NCBI GenBank assembly: GCA_016200895.1
Contig: JACQDX010000048.1
Coordinates: forward strand, 57,078 to 121,077
Length of the DNA: 64,000 bases
Source of the DNA: Burkholderiales bacterium
Lineage (GTDB): Bacteria > Pseudomonadota > Gammaproteobacteria > Burkholderiales > Burkholderiaceae_D
Direction: 5' to 3'
Both the position numbers and the translations under genes were made by a program. Positions 54,786 to 63,877 of this stretch are shown here, piece by piece; the first letter of the stretch is position 1, and the number at the start of each line of letters is the position of its first letter. The notes below the pieces were generated by a model that saw nothing but the letters and a program-made list of their open reading frames with translations, did no database searches and was not told where the DNA came from.

Positions 54786-56009
54786 TTATTGACTGGCCAT
54801 TTCTGAATTTGGGGCTTCATCTTCCGAGAATTTTTCCAGCCCACGCGCCAGCGATGAGACGCTGGGGTTTTCTACGAAGACGCAGCGTTTGCCTGTGCGT
54901 TTGCAGAAATCCTTGACGCGCCAGTAGGCGGTGTGGCTGATGCAGCCGGTCTGGCAAATGACGAGGTCGGCTGCGGCCAGGCTGGCGTCCAGCAGGCTTT
55001 GATTGTCTTCGAGGCCGCCATCATGGTGGGCGAAGCGGCCGCCTATGCGTTCTATGAGGTCGCGGTAGGTGGGGACATTGCCACTGCGGCCACCTACGCA
55101 CAGCACAGTCTTTTGCTTCAGGTGCAGGGTGATGGGGTAGACTTTTTCTTCTGGCTGTTGCCTGCTTTGTTCTGTTGCTTGTTCCTGTATGTCGGCGGCT
55201 GCTTTGCTGGCTTCTGCCAGTTTCTGTTTCAACTCGCGTACCTGGTTTTCTATTTCGGTTTGGCGCTCAGCCATTTGCTCGATCTTCTTGAGCAAGCGCT
55301 GGCGGGTTTCTAGCTCCGGGATTTCTGCCTTGAGAGCGGCGATGTCGCAACTGAGGAAATGGATGCTGCTGTCCTTGCCTATGTTTTCTGCACGCAGTTG
55401 TATCAACTGGGTGTTTTGTTTTTCTATTTCGCGGGTTTTCTCAGCCAGGGCGCGGTTATGTCTTTCCTGCACGCGGCCAAGCTCGCGGGTCAGCAATTTG
55501 TTTTGTTCAAGCAGGGCATTGAAGCGGGCGATATCTATGCGCACGCTGGCACCGGCCTGGTGCTGCAGCATGTGCATGTCGCGACATAAGCCATCTTGCA
55601 AATCGGCGTCGCAACGGGGGTGGGTCAGTGCGGCCCAAAAAGCACCGGCTACATCGCCTTTGTCGATTGCGGCTAGCCACAGACGGGTGACGGTTTCTAC
55701 TGTTTTTGCTGCGCGGAATTCTTGTATGGTACGGGCATAGCGCTGCTCCAGCTCTTGTTGTATGGCTTCTGACAGGCGGTTGCGGCGGCCACATTCGGCA
55801 ATCGCGCCGACATGGATTTCATAGTCTTCGGCAATAGCCTGGCCGTTCATGGCTTTGTTGACGATGCGTCGCAAGGTCGTCAGTGGGATGCAGACACCAA
55901 CAACGGGGCAATGGCATTCATGCGTCAAATCCCAGATGCGGCGACGGCGTGAGCCTGCCGGTGTGGTATCTGGCGTTAATGCAATGCTGTGTTTGTCATG
56001 TTCACACAT
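54786..56009 (-). CDS. DUF2325 protein with central coiled coil
   Basis: 407 residues. A Cys/His-rich N-terminal region (IWDLTHECHCPVVGVCIP, about residues 25-50), a helical region, a long coiled coil (about 150-275), and a C-terminal DUF2325 domain (about 295-390: VLCVGGRSGNVPTYRDLIERIGG, HHDGGLEDNQSLLDASLAAADLVICQTGCISH, the last with conserved His and Cys). The conserved Cys/His set suggests metal or haem binding. It is the last gene of the minus-strand run from the haem locus. Confidence 0.85.
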   Translation of the reverse strand: MCEHDKHSIALTPDTTPAGSRRRRIWDLTHECHCPVVGVCIPLTTLRRIVNKAMNGQAIAEDYEIHVGAIAECGRRNRLSEAIQQELEQRYARTIQEFRAAKTVETVTRLWLAAIDKGDVAGAFWAALTHPRCDADLQDGLCRDMHMLQHQAGASVRIDIARFNALLEQNKLLTRELGRVQERHNRALAEKTREIEKQNTQLIQLRAENIGKDSSIHFLSCDIAALKAEIPELETRQRLLKKIEQMAERQTEIENQVRELKQKLAEASKAAADIQEQATEQSRQQPEEKVYPITLHLKQKTVLCVGGRSGNVPTYRDLIERIGGRFAHHDGGLEDNQSLLDASLAAADLVICQTGCISHTAYWRVKDFCKRTGKRCVFVENPSVSSLARGLEKFSEDEAPNSEMASQ

Positions 56010-56027
56010 ACGGTACTCCTGTTAGTG

Positions 56028-56133
56028 AGGACTTATGCAAAACAGCCCAAATGATATTGCAGACATTTCGTTGCGAACTGTGCGCGCTGATGAACGCTCA
56101 TTGTCGCCATGCTGCAAGGATTTTGCATAAATC
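56028..56133. mobile_element. MITE-like element, diverged copy 3 (106 bp)
   Basis: The ends AGGACTTATGCAAAA (56028-56042) and TTTTGCATAAATC (56121-56133) are inverted repeats of the same family as the elements at 18763 and 19733; the middle (TGCGCGCTGATGAACGCTCA) is different. It lies between the DUF2325 and Zn-ribbon-like genes. Confidence 0.6.
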
Positions 56134-56136
56134 GGG

Positions 56137-56409
56137 TTAATGCATTTTTTTACCCGGTGCTATTTCAAAACCGGTGACGTGAGGCGCTTCCGGGGTTTTT
56201 GGCAGGCGCGCATCATAGCTTTCTATGTTTAACTGGGCTTCTGCCAGCATATAGGCGAGGACGCGGAAAGCCTCGACATCAAAGCGCAGGGACACATGGT
56301 TCAAAGACAGGTGGACTACCCCACATTCAGGGCAGATCATGACTTCGCCGACTTTACTTGAAGCCAGACCCAGGTGCTGGCAAGCGTTGGCTGATGGCTG
56401 ATGTTTCAT
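56137..56409 (-). CDS. small Zn-ribbon-like protein in the haem locus
   Basis: 90 residues: CQHLG at residue 10, MICPECGVVHLSLNHVSLRFDVEAF in the middle. The paired CxxC and His positions suggest zinc or another metal. No signal peptide. It sits between chaN and the DUF2325 gene in the same direction; the association suggests a shared role, not yet known. Confidence 0.7.
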   Translation of the reverse strand: MKHQPSANACQHLGLASSKVGEVMICPECGVVHLSLNHVSLRFDVEAFRVLAYMLAEAQLNIESYDARLPKTPEAPHVTGFEIAPGKKMH

Positions 56410-56440
56410 GTGTTCCTCTGCGTTAGGCTTAAGTTGGGTT

Positions 56441-57301
56441 CTAAGCTGGATGTTTAGGTGCTGGAATGCTCAGGCATGGATCGGGACGGGTATGCGTCTT
56501 GATGACATGGCTGACGTCATAGATGGACGCAGTGGACGCAATGGACGCGCTTCCTGATTTGCTGTCATCTGCTTCTACATAACCATGGATTTGCAGGCTG
56601 GTTTGCTGACTGGCAGGCAGCCATACCGGCACTCCGAGGTCGCGCCTGACGTGGCCATTACCGGCTAGCAGGACTACACCAAGGTCGGCGTTTTCAGTAA
56701 CGACTTTGGCCATCCAGACATCACGCGCGACTTGTGCCCTGACCATGCTGGGGACGATATTGTCTGGCATCTTGCCGCAATGGCCGCTTTCCATGGCAGC
56801 GCGCTGGCCATCGACAACTACGATGGGCAAGGGCTGGTCAAGCTTGTAGCTGGTGATGGTGTTCTTGTCGAGCACGGCAGCATAGCCTTCACGCATGACG
56901 CGGGCTGCGTTGCTGCGAGACAGGTTGGCGGCCAGCAGCGACAATTTGTAGTCAATGGCGAGCTGGATGACGGGGCGATAATACGACCATTCCCAGCGCT
57001 TGTTGCCAAGCTTGCTGATGATGCAGTCTGCATCTGTGCAAGTTGCCTGTGCCTGGCTGAGTTCGGCCTGATTTTCACGATCGAATTGTTCCATGGCGAT
57101 GGCGGGACGCCAGCCTGCGATGACCAGTTTTTGCAGGTCGGCATAGCGTTGCGCATGTCCTTCCGGGTTGTCATGGACTTCGCCCATGAGCAGAATCTTG
57201 CTGCCGCTGACTGGTTTTTCAGCCTGGGTCGCGCATGCGGATAGCAGGCAGGCTAATGCCACTGAGGTCGATAAATTTGGTCTATGCATCGCCAGCTTCA
57301 T
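56441..57301 (-). CDS. chaN: ChaN-family haem-binding lipoprotein
   Basis: 286 residues from the ATG at 57301 (57289 is possible). Lipoprotein signal with LSAC at about residue 20-23. The domain begins KILLMGEVHDNPEGHAQRYADLQKLV, then AMEQFDRENQAEL; the C-terminal GVVLLAGNGHVRRDLGVPVWL is conserved. ChaN of Campylobacter binds two haems. It overlaps the VOC gene by 20 bp and is downstream of the hmu genes, consistent with co-transcription. Confidence 0.85.
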   Translation of the reverse strand: MKLAMHRPNLSTSVALACLLSACATQAEKPVSGSKILLMGEVHDNPEGHAQRYADLQKLVIAGWRPAIAMEQFDRENQAELSQAQATCTDADCIISKLGNKRWEWSYYRPVIQLAIDYKLSLLAANLSRSNAARVMREGYAAVLDKNTITSYKLDQPLPIVVVDGQRAAMESGHCGKMPDNIVPSMVRAQVARDVWMAKVVTENADLGVVLLAGNGHVRRDLGVPVWLPASQQTSLQIHGYVEADDSKSGSASIASTASIYDVSHVIKTHTRPDPCLSIPAPKHPA

Positions 57302-57665
57302 CCATATCTGCACCGATGAACCACAGGACGCCACTAGGGTCTGTGAGAGTGAAGTCGCGCATGCCATAAGGCTGTTCGACGACTGAGGTCAGACGTACCT
57401 GGTATTTTTCTGCAATACCGGATGAGACAATGAACTGGTGCCAGACTGCAGCATCGTCGACCAGGATATGCATCATGAAATTATTGGTGTGGTCAGCGAC
57501 GTAGAACTCTTGGAGCATGAAGCTGCAATGTTCATATTTGAGATGGGCATAGCCGTCATTGCTGAAGACAAGTTCAAATCCCAGATCCTGATAAAAGGCC
57601 AATGAAATTTCAAAATTTTTGGCCGGCACAAAGGCCTTGATTTCTTGCATCTTCAGTTTTTGCAT
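57282..57665 (-). CDS. VOC (glyoxalase/bleomycin-resistance) family protein
   Basis: 127 residues from the ATG at 57665 (GAGAGAGA upstream). The paired beta-alpha-beta units are AFVPAKNFEISLAFYQDLGFEL and MRDFTLTDPSGVLWFIG. Such proteins bind a metal and small substrates or drugs; no substrate is indicated. It lies 31 bp after hmuV and overlaps chaN, so it appears to be in the haem transcript. Confidence 0.85.
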   Translation of the reverse strand: MQKLKMQEIKAFVPAKNFEISLAFYQDLGFELVFSNDGYAHLKYEHCSFMLQEFYVADHTNNFMMHILVDDAAVWHQFIVSSGIAEKYQVRLTSVVEQPYGMRDFTLTDPSGVLWFIGADMDEAGDA

Positions 57666-57696
57666 GATCTCTCTCATTCAAATATGTTGTGAATTG

Positions 57697-58512
57697 CTAT
57701 GCGCTTTTCCTGGCGCGTGACGATGCGCGCAAGGGGGTGACCAGTAAATCACCTTCTTCATTATGCATGCAAGTCAGGGCAATATCATACAAGTCTTCCA
57801 GCGCCGGTACTGCTGCGCGGTTGCTGGCGATATCGGCGACGAGCTGGCCATTTTTTACCAGCAGCAGACGACCGAATGCCTGCAACGCATGGTTGATGTC
57901 ATGCAGGATGGCGACGATGGCATGCTGGCGTTCTGTCGCATATTCTTCCAGGCTGGCGAGCAAGTCAAATTGCAGGCCGGGGTCAAGTGCAGCCAGCGGT
58001 TCATCGACGAGTATCAGGCCATCGCGCTGGTCCCATAGCTGGGCAAAGATGCGCGCCAGTTGTATGCGTGCCTGTTCACCGCCAGAGAGACTGTCAAAGC
58101 GGCGGCCCAGCAAATGGGCTGCATGCGCCATGGCCGCTGCTTGCCTGACTATGTTTGTCAGCTCAGGATCATGGGCACGGCTGACACGACCCAGACTGAT
58201 GACCAGATCAGTCTCCAGGCCAAAGGCCACATCACTGTTTTGCGGCAAGACGGCGCGCAGGCGGCTGAGTTCCATCAATGACCAGCTTGCCAGCGGGCGT
58301 GACTGGAAAGCGATGTCGCCACTGCTGGTATTCAATTCACGGGACAGCAGTTTCAGCAGCGTGGATTTGCCTGCGCCACTGGGACCGAGTATGGCGATTT
58401 TTTCTGCCTTACCTATGCTCAGGTTGAAGGGCCCAAAGTCTTTCTTGCCCAGCCTTGCGCAGACGGCGTCAAGCTGGAGCAAATCCAGTTGTGTGGTGGT
58501 TTTCATTAACAT
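57697..58512 (-). CDS. hmuV: haem ABC transporter, ATP-binding subunit
   Basis: 271 residues. Walker A GPSGAGKST, Q-loop VLPQNSD, signature SLSGGEQARIQLARI, Walker B GLILVDEPLAALDPG and switch His in ILHDINHA. It powers uptake of haem through HmuU. The start is 14 bp after hmuU ends, with no strong ribosome-binding site. Confidence 0.93.
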   Translation of the reverse strand: MLMKTTTQLDLLQLDAVCARLGKKDFGPFNLSIGKAEKIAILGPSGAGKSTLLKLLSRELNTSSGDIAFQSRPLASWSLMELSRLRAVLPQNSDVAFGLETDLVISLGRVSRAHDPELTNIVRQAAAMAHAAHLLGRRFDSLSGGEQARIQLARIFAQLWDQRDGLILVDEPLAALDPGLQFDLLASLEEYATERQHAIVAILHDINHALQAFGRLLLVKNGQLVADIASNRAAVPALEDLYDIALTCMHNEEGDLLVTPLRASSRARKSA

Positions 58513-58526
58513 GATATGTAGACTAT

Positions 58527-59624
58527 TCAGGCCAAACGACCACGTGCATTACGCAGCAGGATCAGGAAGAAAGGGCTGCCCAGCAGGGCGGTGAAGATGC
58601 CCACTGGTACTTCAGCCGGGATGGCGATACAGCGTGCCACGGTGTCAGCCAGCAGCAAGAGCAAACCACCCATGAGCATGGAGCGTGGTATCACCTGTCG
58701 TTGATCTGGCCCACCCATGGTGCGCACCAGATGCGGTGCGACCAGGCTGATGAAGCTGATCATGCCACACCAGGCTACCGCAAACCCGGTCAGCACTGCG
58801 ACCAGCACAATGACTTGGCTGCGCAGACGGCGTACATCGATGCCGACGTGGGCCGCTGCTGCCTCGCCCAAGGCCAGCGCATTCATGGCACTGATTATGC
58901 GCCTGACCCACCACCAGGCTGGCAACAGCAGCATCAACAGCAAGCCAGCAGCCAGCCAGCTTGCGCCTGCCAATGAACCCAGGGTCCAGAAACTCAGGTT
59001 ACGTAATTGCTCGTCTGTCGCCAGGTAAGTACACAGACCAAGCACGGCAGCACTTAGGGCATTCAATGCAATGCCAGTCAACAGCAGGCCGACGATGGAA
59101 CCGGGTGAAATCCAGCGCGCCACGCGATCAAGTGCAAAACAAATCAGCAGCGCACCGCTGAACGCAGTGACAGGCAAGATCCACATGCGCCAGGACATGG
59201 GGATAGGCAAATGCATGCCTGACAAGACAACGATACTCAAACCCGCAGCCGCAGCCGCACCGGCAGTAATGCCCAGCAAATTGGGATCTGCCAGCGGGTT
59301 GCGGAACAGGCCTTGAGTGAGTGCGCCTGACATGCCGAGCGCAGCACCGACCAGCACGGCAAACAGGGCGCGTGGCAGGCGGATATTCCACAAGACATAA
59401 CTGCTGCCAGTCAGCGTCTGGTCGTTGCTGAAATCGAGCAGGGTCAGCCAGTCTTGTAATTTGACGGGCACGGCACCGAATTGCACGCTCAGCAGCAAAG
59501 CTACAATCAGGGCGATACCCAGCACCAGCAGCAGGCCAGACCTGCTGCCTTGCAAAAGCTTAGCGTGCAAACCTTGGTGTAAACCTTTTCGCAATTCACC
59601 AGACACGGCTACTGAGGCTTTCAT
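58527..59624 (-). CDS. hmuU: haem ABC transporter, permease subunit
   Basis: 365 residues, FecCD type with about ten hydrophobic spans. Family motifs: RLPRALFAVLVGAALGMSGALTQGLFRNPLADPNLLG, ALGEAAAAHVGIDVRRLR (the ATPase coupling loop) and WCGMISFISLVAPHLVRTMGG. Overlaps hmuT by 4 bp. Confidence 0.94.
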   Translation of the reverse strand: MKASVAVSGELRKGLHQGLHAKLLQGSRSGLLLVLGIALIVALLLSVQFGAVPVKLQDWLTLLDFSNDQTLTGSSYVLWNIRLPRALFAVLVGAALGMSGALTQGLFRNPLADPNLLGITAGAAAAAGLSIVVLSGMHLPIPMSWRMWILPVTAFSGALLICFALDRVARWISPGSIVGLLLTGIALNALSAAVLGLCTYLATDEQLRNLSFWTLGSLAGASWLAAGLLLMLLLPAWWWVRRIISAMNALALGEAAAAHVGIDVRRLRSQVIVLVAVLTGFAVAWCGMISFISLVAPHLVRTMGGPDQRQVIPRSMLMGGLLLLLADTVARCIAIPAEVPVGIFTALLGSPFFLILLRNARGRLA

Positions 59625-60553
59625 GCCTGCATGGCCTTGATGGCACTGTCAAGCTGGCTGATCGCCGATGGCAGACGTGGTCCAAAGCCCAGCATGAGCA
59701 TGGCTTCTTGTGACAGTACACGGCGCTTGCGGCCTGCCGGTGTTTGTTCCACTCCCGGCAGTTTCAACACAGACTCTATACCGCCGGAAGCTTTCAGGCC
59801 CTGGTCAGTCACGAGGATGATGTCAGGTTGGGCAGCGATCATGGCTTCGGGTGTCAACGGTTTGTAGCCGCTGAAACTATTGCCGCCATTAGCCGCGGCC
59901 AGTGCATTGCTGGCACCTGCATATTCGAGCACGGCATGGGCTGCGGTTTCACGACCTGCCACCATGATCTGGTTAGGTGCATGGGCGAGGATGAATACAA
60001 CTTTTGCTGCCTTGCCCTTGCGCTGCTCAATAGCTGTGCGGACCTTGGTCCATTCCTGCTGCAGGCTTTGCATCAGAGTAGCGGCCTGGGCTTGTGTACC
60101 AGTCAGTTCACCAATCTGCTTGATGCGGTCGAGCACGCCTTCAAACTTGTGATGCGCAGGCAAGACCGCCAGTGGTATGCCGGAGGATGTCAACTGGCGT
60201 ATCACGGCAGGCGGGCCTGCATCTTCGCTGGCGATGATCTGGGTAGGGGCGAGGGCGAGTACGCCTTCTGCCGAAAGGGCGCGGGCATAACCGACGTTAG
60301 GCAGTTTCTGCACGCCCTCAGGAAAGTTGGAGGTGGTATCGACGGCGACCAGGTCATTGCTGGCATTCAGGGCGAAGATGATCTCGGTGATTGCTCCGCC
60401 TACACTGATGATGCGCTGCTTGCCTTTGCCGGTTGCGGCTTGAGCAAAGGATAGCAACAGGCTGGAGGAAGCCAAACCTGCTAAACCCGCCAGTTGCATC
60501 AAAGCCTGCCTGCGCAGGCGATTGTGCTGGGTTTGTGGGCTTATGCTGCGCAT
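59621..60553 (-). CDS. hmuT: haem-binding periplasmic protein
   Basis: 310 residues from the ATG at 60553, overlapping the end of hmuS by 13 bp. The leader has twin Arg (RLRRQALMQLAGLAG) and a hydrophobic stretch ending FAQAA, so Tat export is possible. The domain has RIISVGGAITEIIFALNAS, DTTSNFPEGVQKLPNVGYARALSAEGVL and GYKPLTPEAMIAAQPDIILVT. It hands haem to HmuUV. Confidence 0.93.
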   Translation of the reverse strand: MRSISPQTQHNRLRRQALMQLAGLAGLASSSLLLSFAQAATGKGKQRIISVGGAITEIIFALNASNDLVAVDTTSNFPEGVQKLPNVGYARALSAEGVLALAPTQIIASEDAGPPAVIRQLTSSGIPLAVLPAHHKFEGVLDRIKQIGELTGTQAQAATLMQSLQQEWTKVRTAIEQRKGKAAKVVFILAHAPNQIMVAGRETAAHAVLEYAGASNALAAANGGNSFSGYKPLTPEAMIAAQPDIILVTDQGLKASGGIESVLKLPGVEQTPAGRKRRVLSQEAMLMLGFGPRLPSAISQLDSAIKAMQA

Positions 60554-61653
60554 GTCTGGCTTTCTGACAGGAGATTGTCGATCAGTGCACGCCATTCGCA
60601 CAGTTCTGGCTTACCGGGTTTGCGTTCACCAAAGAACATGGCGATGGTTTCGCCATCGGCATCAAACAATTCCAGTGAGGTGACCAGGCCATCCGTGGTT
60701 GGCTTTTTGACGACCCATGCACTGGCGATATGGTCTTCGCGCAGATGCAGGTTGAAGCGTGGGTCGAGTACATTTACCCATGGCCCCATTTTGGCAATCT
60801 TGCTGACCTGGCCGGAATGGATTTGTATCATGCCGGCATTGCCGGTAAATACCATGATAGGCACGGCTTCGGCAGCGGCTGCCTGCAGCAGATCCTGGCA
60901 GCTGCTGACATCAATTTGCTGCACAAACTGGGCATCCGCCAGGCGCAATGCCTGGGTGCGTGTCACGGCAAATTTTTTCATGAGACCGAAGAACTCATGG
61001 GTGTCACGCAATGAAGCCCAGGCTTGGCGGAAGCCGGTGACATCAATATCCTTGTCAGCCAGTTCCAGCAGTTTTTCTGTGGCGTCTTTTGTTTGTATGC
61101 CAGCTTGCTGTTCAACAGCGGCAAAGCTGGCGACCAGGGCTTCATAAGCTTCTACATTGCTTTGTGGCTTGATGAAGATCTTGTGGATGGCAGTGCCGGT
61201 CGCATCATAGAATTGCAGGCTTTTTTGTTCGCCGCGCTCTTCACCACTTCCTGTTTGCTCGGTGACTGCAAAGCCAAACGCCCATTGCTGATAAAAAATC
61301 CGCAAGTCGATTTCACCTGCCAGCACCAGGCCGACATGGTGGTTGTGGCTGATTTTACTGTAGGTGCCCGTTTTTTCATGGACGCAGGAAGGATTGCGTG
61401 TCAGGGCCATGACTTCGCCCAGGCTTTCTACCGCGGCGATAATTTCTGGCCACTCTGAGCGCAGGCAGGTGGCACGCAGCAGGCAGTTGCTCTCTATTGC
61501 TGCTGTGCCTGCGTGGGCGGCGATCAGCTCGCCTTCACTGATCTCCAGGGTTTCGGCAATGTCACGATGTCTGGCTTTTTTCTCGCGGCGCATGCTGGCG
61601 AATTGTTCACGTACATGAGCATTTTTCTGCGGGTTCAAATGTTGGGCTGGCAT
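60541..61653 (-). CDS. hmuS: haem-degrading / haem-trafficking protein HmuS
   Basis: 370 residues from the ATG at 61653 (AAAGGA upstream); the open frame before it overlaps the receptor gene. Two tandem halves with NHHVGLVLAGEIDLRIFYQQW in the first and related WVNVLDPRFNLHLREDHIASAWVVKKPT in the second. HmuS/HemS proteins bind haem in the cytoplasm and help release iron. Confidence 0.93.
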   Translation of the reverse strand: MPAQHLNPQKNAHVREQFASMRREKKARHRDIAETLEISEGELIAAHAGTAAIESNCLLRATCLRSEWPEIIAAVESLGEVMALTRNPSCVHEKTGTYSKISHNHHVGLVLAGEIDLRIFYQQWAFGFAVTEQTGSGEERGEQKSLQFYDATGTAIHKIFIKPQSNVEAYEALVASFAAVEQQAGIQTKDATEKLLELADKDIDVTGFRQAWASLRDTHEFFGLMKKFAVTRTQALRLADAQFVQQIDVSSCQDLLQAAAAEAVPIMVFTGNAGMIQIHSGQVSKIAKMGPWVNVLDPRFNLHLREDHIASAWVVKKPTTDGLVTSLELFDADGETIAMFFGERKPGKPELCEWRALIDNLLSESQTCAA

Positions 61654-61678
61654 GACGGTTCCTTTAATAAAAAATTCG

Positions 61679-63877
61679 TTAAAAGTCGTAACGAACTGAT
61701 ACCTGGGCATTCCGGCCAGGGGCGGTGTAAGCATCTTTGACGTTGGTATTGTCAGCCAGGCCGCGTGCATCAGACCAGGCCCAGTATTTGGTATCAAATA
61801 CATTGTTGAGGTTGGCGTTGATGGTCAGGTTTTGCATGGGCTTCCAGTACACACCGAGGTCAACGACGTGGTAAGAACCTGGTGCAAACTGTGTTGTCGC
61901 TGCTGGTGCGATCCTGGCTAGCTGTTTGCCTTGATGATGCTGGAATTGCGCACGCGCACCCCAGGCTGCGGTGTCATAGCGCACGCCTGCCAGGAATTTC
62001 ATCGGGTTGATGGTGTCTAGCGGTGTTTTTACACCAGCAACTTCGCTGTCGCCCTTGGTGTAGGAGACACCGGCAGTAACTTGCCAGTTGCTGTCGATTT
62101 GCAATTCTGCACGTGCTTCTGCACCACGGATCTGCGCCTTGGCCAGATTGATGTACTGGAATACCAGTGGGTCGACTGCAGTGCCTGAGCCGCGTACTAC
62201 TTGCTGGCTGATGAAGTCTTTGTAGCTATTGTCAAATGCGGCGAAGGAATAACGCAAATCCTGTACCTTGCCACGGAAACCAATCTCAAAGCTGTCAGCA
62301 CGTTCTGCTTTCAGTTGTGAATTGCCTATGCTGGTGTAGCCGGATGCCAGATTGGTAAAGCCATTGTTGACCTGGTCTGGTGTCGGTGCGCGAAAGCCCT
62401 TGGCGAATTGTGCATAAGGTGCAAAGGCAGCGTCGAGTTGCCATACCAGGCCCAAGCGTGGTGTGACTGCGCTGTCAGACAAGGTACTGACTGCACCGCC
62501 CGTGTAGCCTGCACTGGATGGAGCAAGCTTGTAGTGATCAAAACGCAGGCTGGGGATGATGCTCAGCTTTCCTGCTTCGATTTCATCCTGGATGAAGGCG
62601 CCTGTGACAGTGTAAGTCGTATCAGGGAAAGGCTTGGCTGGGAACGTTTCGCCAAACGGCGCTACCGTGCCATCGCGCAGGCCGGTGACTTCAGTACGGT
62701 TCCAGTCAAAACCATAGCTGAGTTTTTGTTCTACAGCACCGGAGAAATTACTTTCCATGATGTTGGATAAGCCGATGATCCTGGTGTTGTAGTGATTGTC
62801 GCGAGTACGGTCAGCGGCAGTGTTCCTGTCTTCAGCAGAGTATTGGCTGACCTTGGCATCTTGCCAGTACAGGCGGGTCTCGGCATTGTGCAGCCAGCTG
62901 GAATTCAGGTTTTTATAACGGTGCGCCAGGCTGAGTTTATTGCGTTCTACCTTGTCGCGGGTATCGAGGTCCAGGGTGCTGGTGGACGCCAGTGGCGGAA
63001 CGGCGCGGGCAGAATAGACTTCAGTATCCTGCGTGCGTTTTTGTGCTTCTACGCTGGCTTCGATTTGCTGGTTGCCATCGATTTTGAAGATTGCTTTACC
63101 CAGCAGGTATTGGGCATTGAAATCTACTGGATTTGGTTTTGTGCGGTTGACGTTTTTTGCGTCATTGTCGGCACGGTTTTCTATTTCATGGCCACGACGG
63201 TCGCTGACCAGCAGCAATCCTTGCCAGCTGCCATTGTCGCCAGCGATGGCGGCAGTATTGCGCCATGAGCGGTCTACTGTGGCATAGCCAGAACGCACGA
63301 AACCGCCAAAAGACTGGCCTTTTTTGAGCAAGTCAGATGGGTCCAGGGTGCGGAAGCTGACTGTACCTGCCAGACCATCGCTACCGAACTGTGTGGAAGT
63401 AGGGCCACGCAAAATTTCTACTGCCTTGATGCCATCGAGTTCAAGAAAATCACCACGGCCTGTCGCAAATGCGCCAAACGAAAAACTACCCGGTACACGC
63501 GTACCATCCACCAGCATCAAGACCTGGTTACCTTCCAGACCGCGAATATTGATACCTTCATTGCCAGCGCGGCCAGTAGAGCTGCCAGCCGCTGTAAAGC
63601 GGGTAGGGGCAACGCGTACGCTGATATCGAGTTCATTGCGGAACAGGTCCTTGATGTCACGACCACCTTCTTGCTCTATCCTGGCAGCAGGGATGACGGT
63701 GACGGTATTGGGTACGCTATCGACTGTCCTGGCGGTGCGCGTAGAAGTGACAGTAATATCTTTGAGGGTAGTTGCTTCTGTCGGTGGGACCGGGCCGGGA
63801 GTTTGTGCAAAAATAGTTGCCGGAGCCATGCCCCATGCCATACCCAGCGCCAGGGCGATTTGCGTCTTGCTTAGCAT
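61679..63877 (-). CDS. hmuR: TonB-dependent haem/haemoglobin receptor
   Basis: 732 residues from the ATG at 63877 (AGGAAA upstream). Signal peptide at about 1-25 (MAPATIFAQ). The TonB box/plug starts at LKDITVTSTRTARTVDSVPNTVTVI; the plug has GNEGINIRGLEGNQVLMLVDGTRVPG and LRGPTSTQFGSDGLAGTVSFRT. The barrel contains the haem-receptor FRAP motif (KGFRAPTPDQ) and ends with an aromatic residue (SVRYDF). It imports haem across the outer membrane. First gene of the haem operon. Confidence 0.94.
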   Translation of the reverse strand: MLSKTQIALALGMAWGMAPATIFAQTPGPVPPTEATTLKDITVTSTRTARTVDSVPNTVTVIPAARIEQEGGRDIKDLFRNELDISVRVAPTRFTAAGSSTGRAGNEGINIRGLEGNQVLMLVDGTRVPGSFSFGAFATGRGDFLELDGIKAVEILRGPTSTQFGSDGLAGTVSFRTLDPSDLLKKGQSFGGFVRSGYATVDRSWRNTAAIAGDNGSWQGLLLVSDRRGHEIENRADNDAKNVNRTKPNPVDFNAQYLLGKAIFKIDGNQQIEASVEAQKRTQDTEVYSARAVPPLASTSTLDLDTRDKVERNKLSLAHRYKNLNSSWLHNAETRLYWQDAKVSQYSAEDRNTAADRTRDNHYNTRIIGLSNIMESNFSGAVEQKLSYGFDWNRTEVTGLRDGTVAPFGETFPAKPFPDTTYTVTGAFIQDEIEAGKLSIIPSLRFDHYKLAPSSAGYTGGAVSTLSDSAVTPRLGLVWQLDAAFAPYAQFAKGFRAPTPDQVNNGFTNLASGYTSIGNSQLKAERADSFEIGFRGKVQDLRYSFAAFDNSYKDFISQQVVRGSGTAVDPLVFQYINLAKAQIRGAEARAELQIDSNWQVTAGVSYTKGDSEVAGVKTPLDTINPMKFLAGVRYDTAAWGARAQFQHHQGKQLARIAPAATTQFAPGSYHVVDLGVYWKPMQNLTINANLNNVFDTKYWAWSDARGLADNTNVKDAYTAPGRNAQVSVRYDF

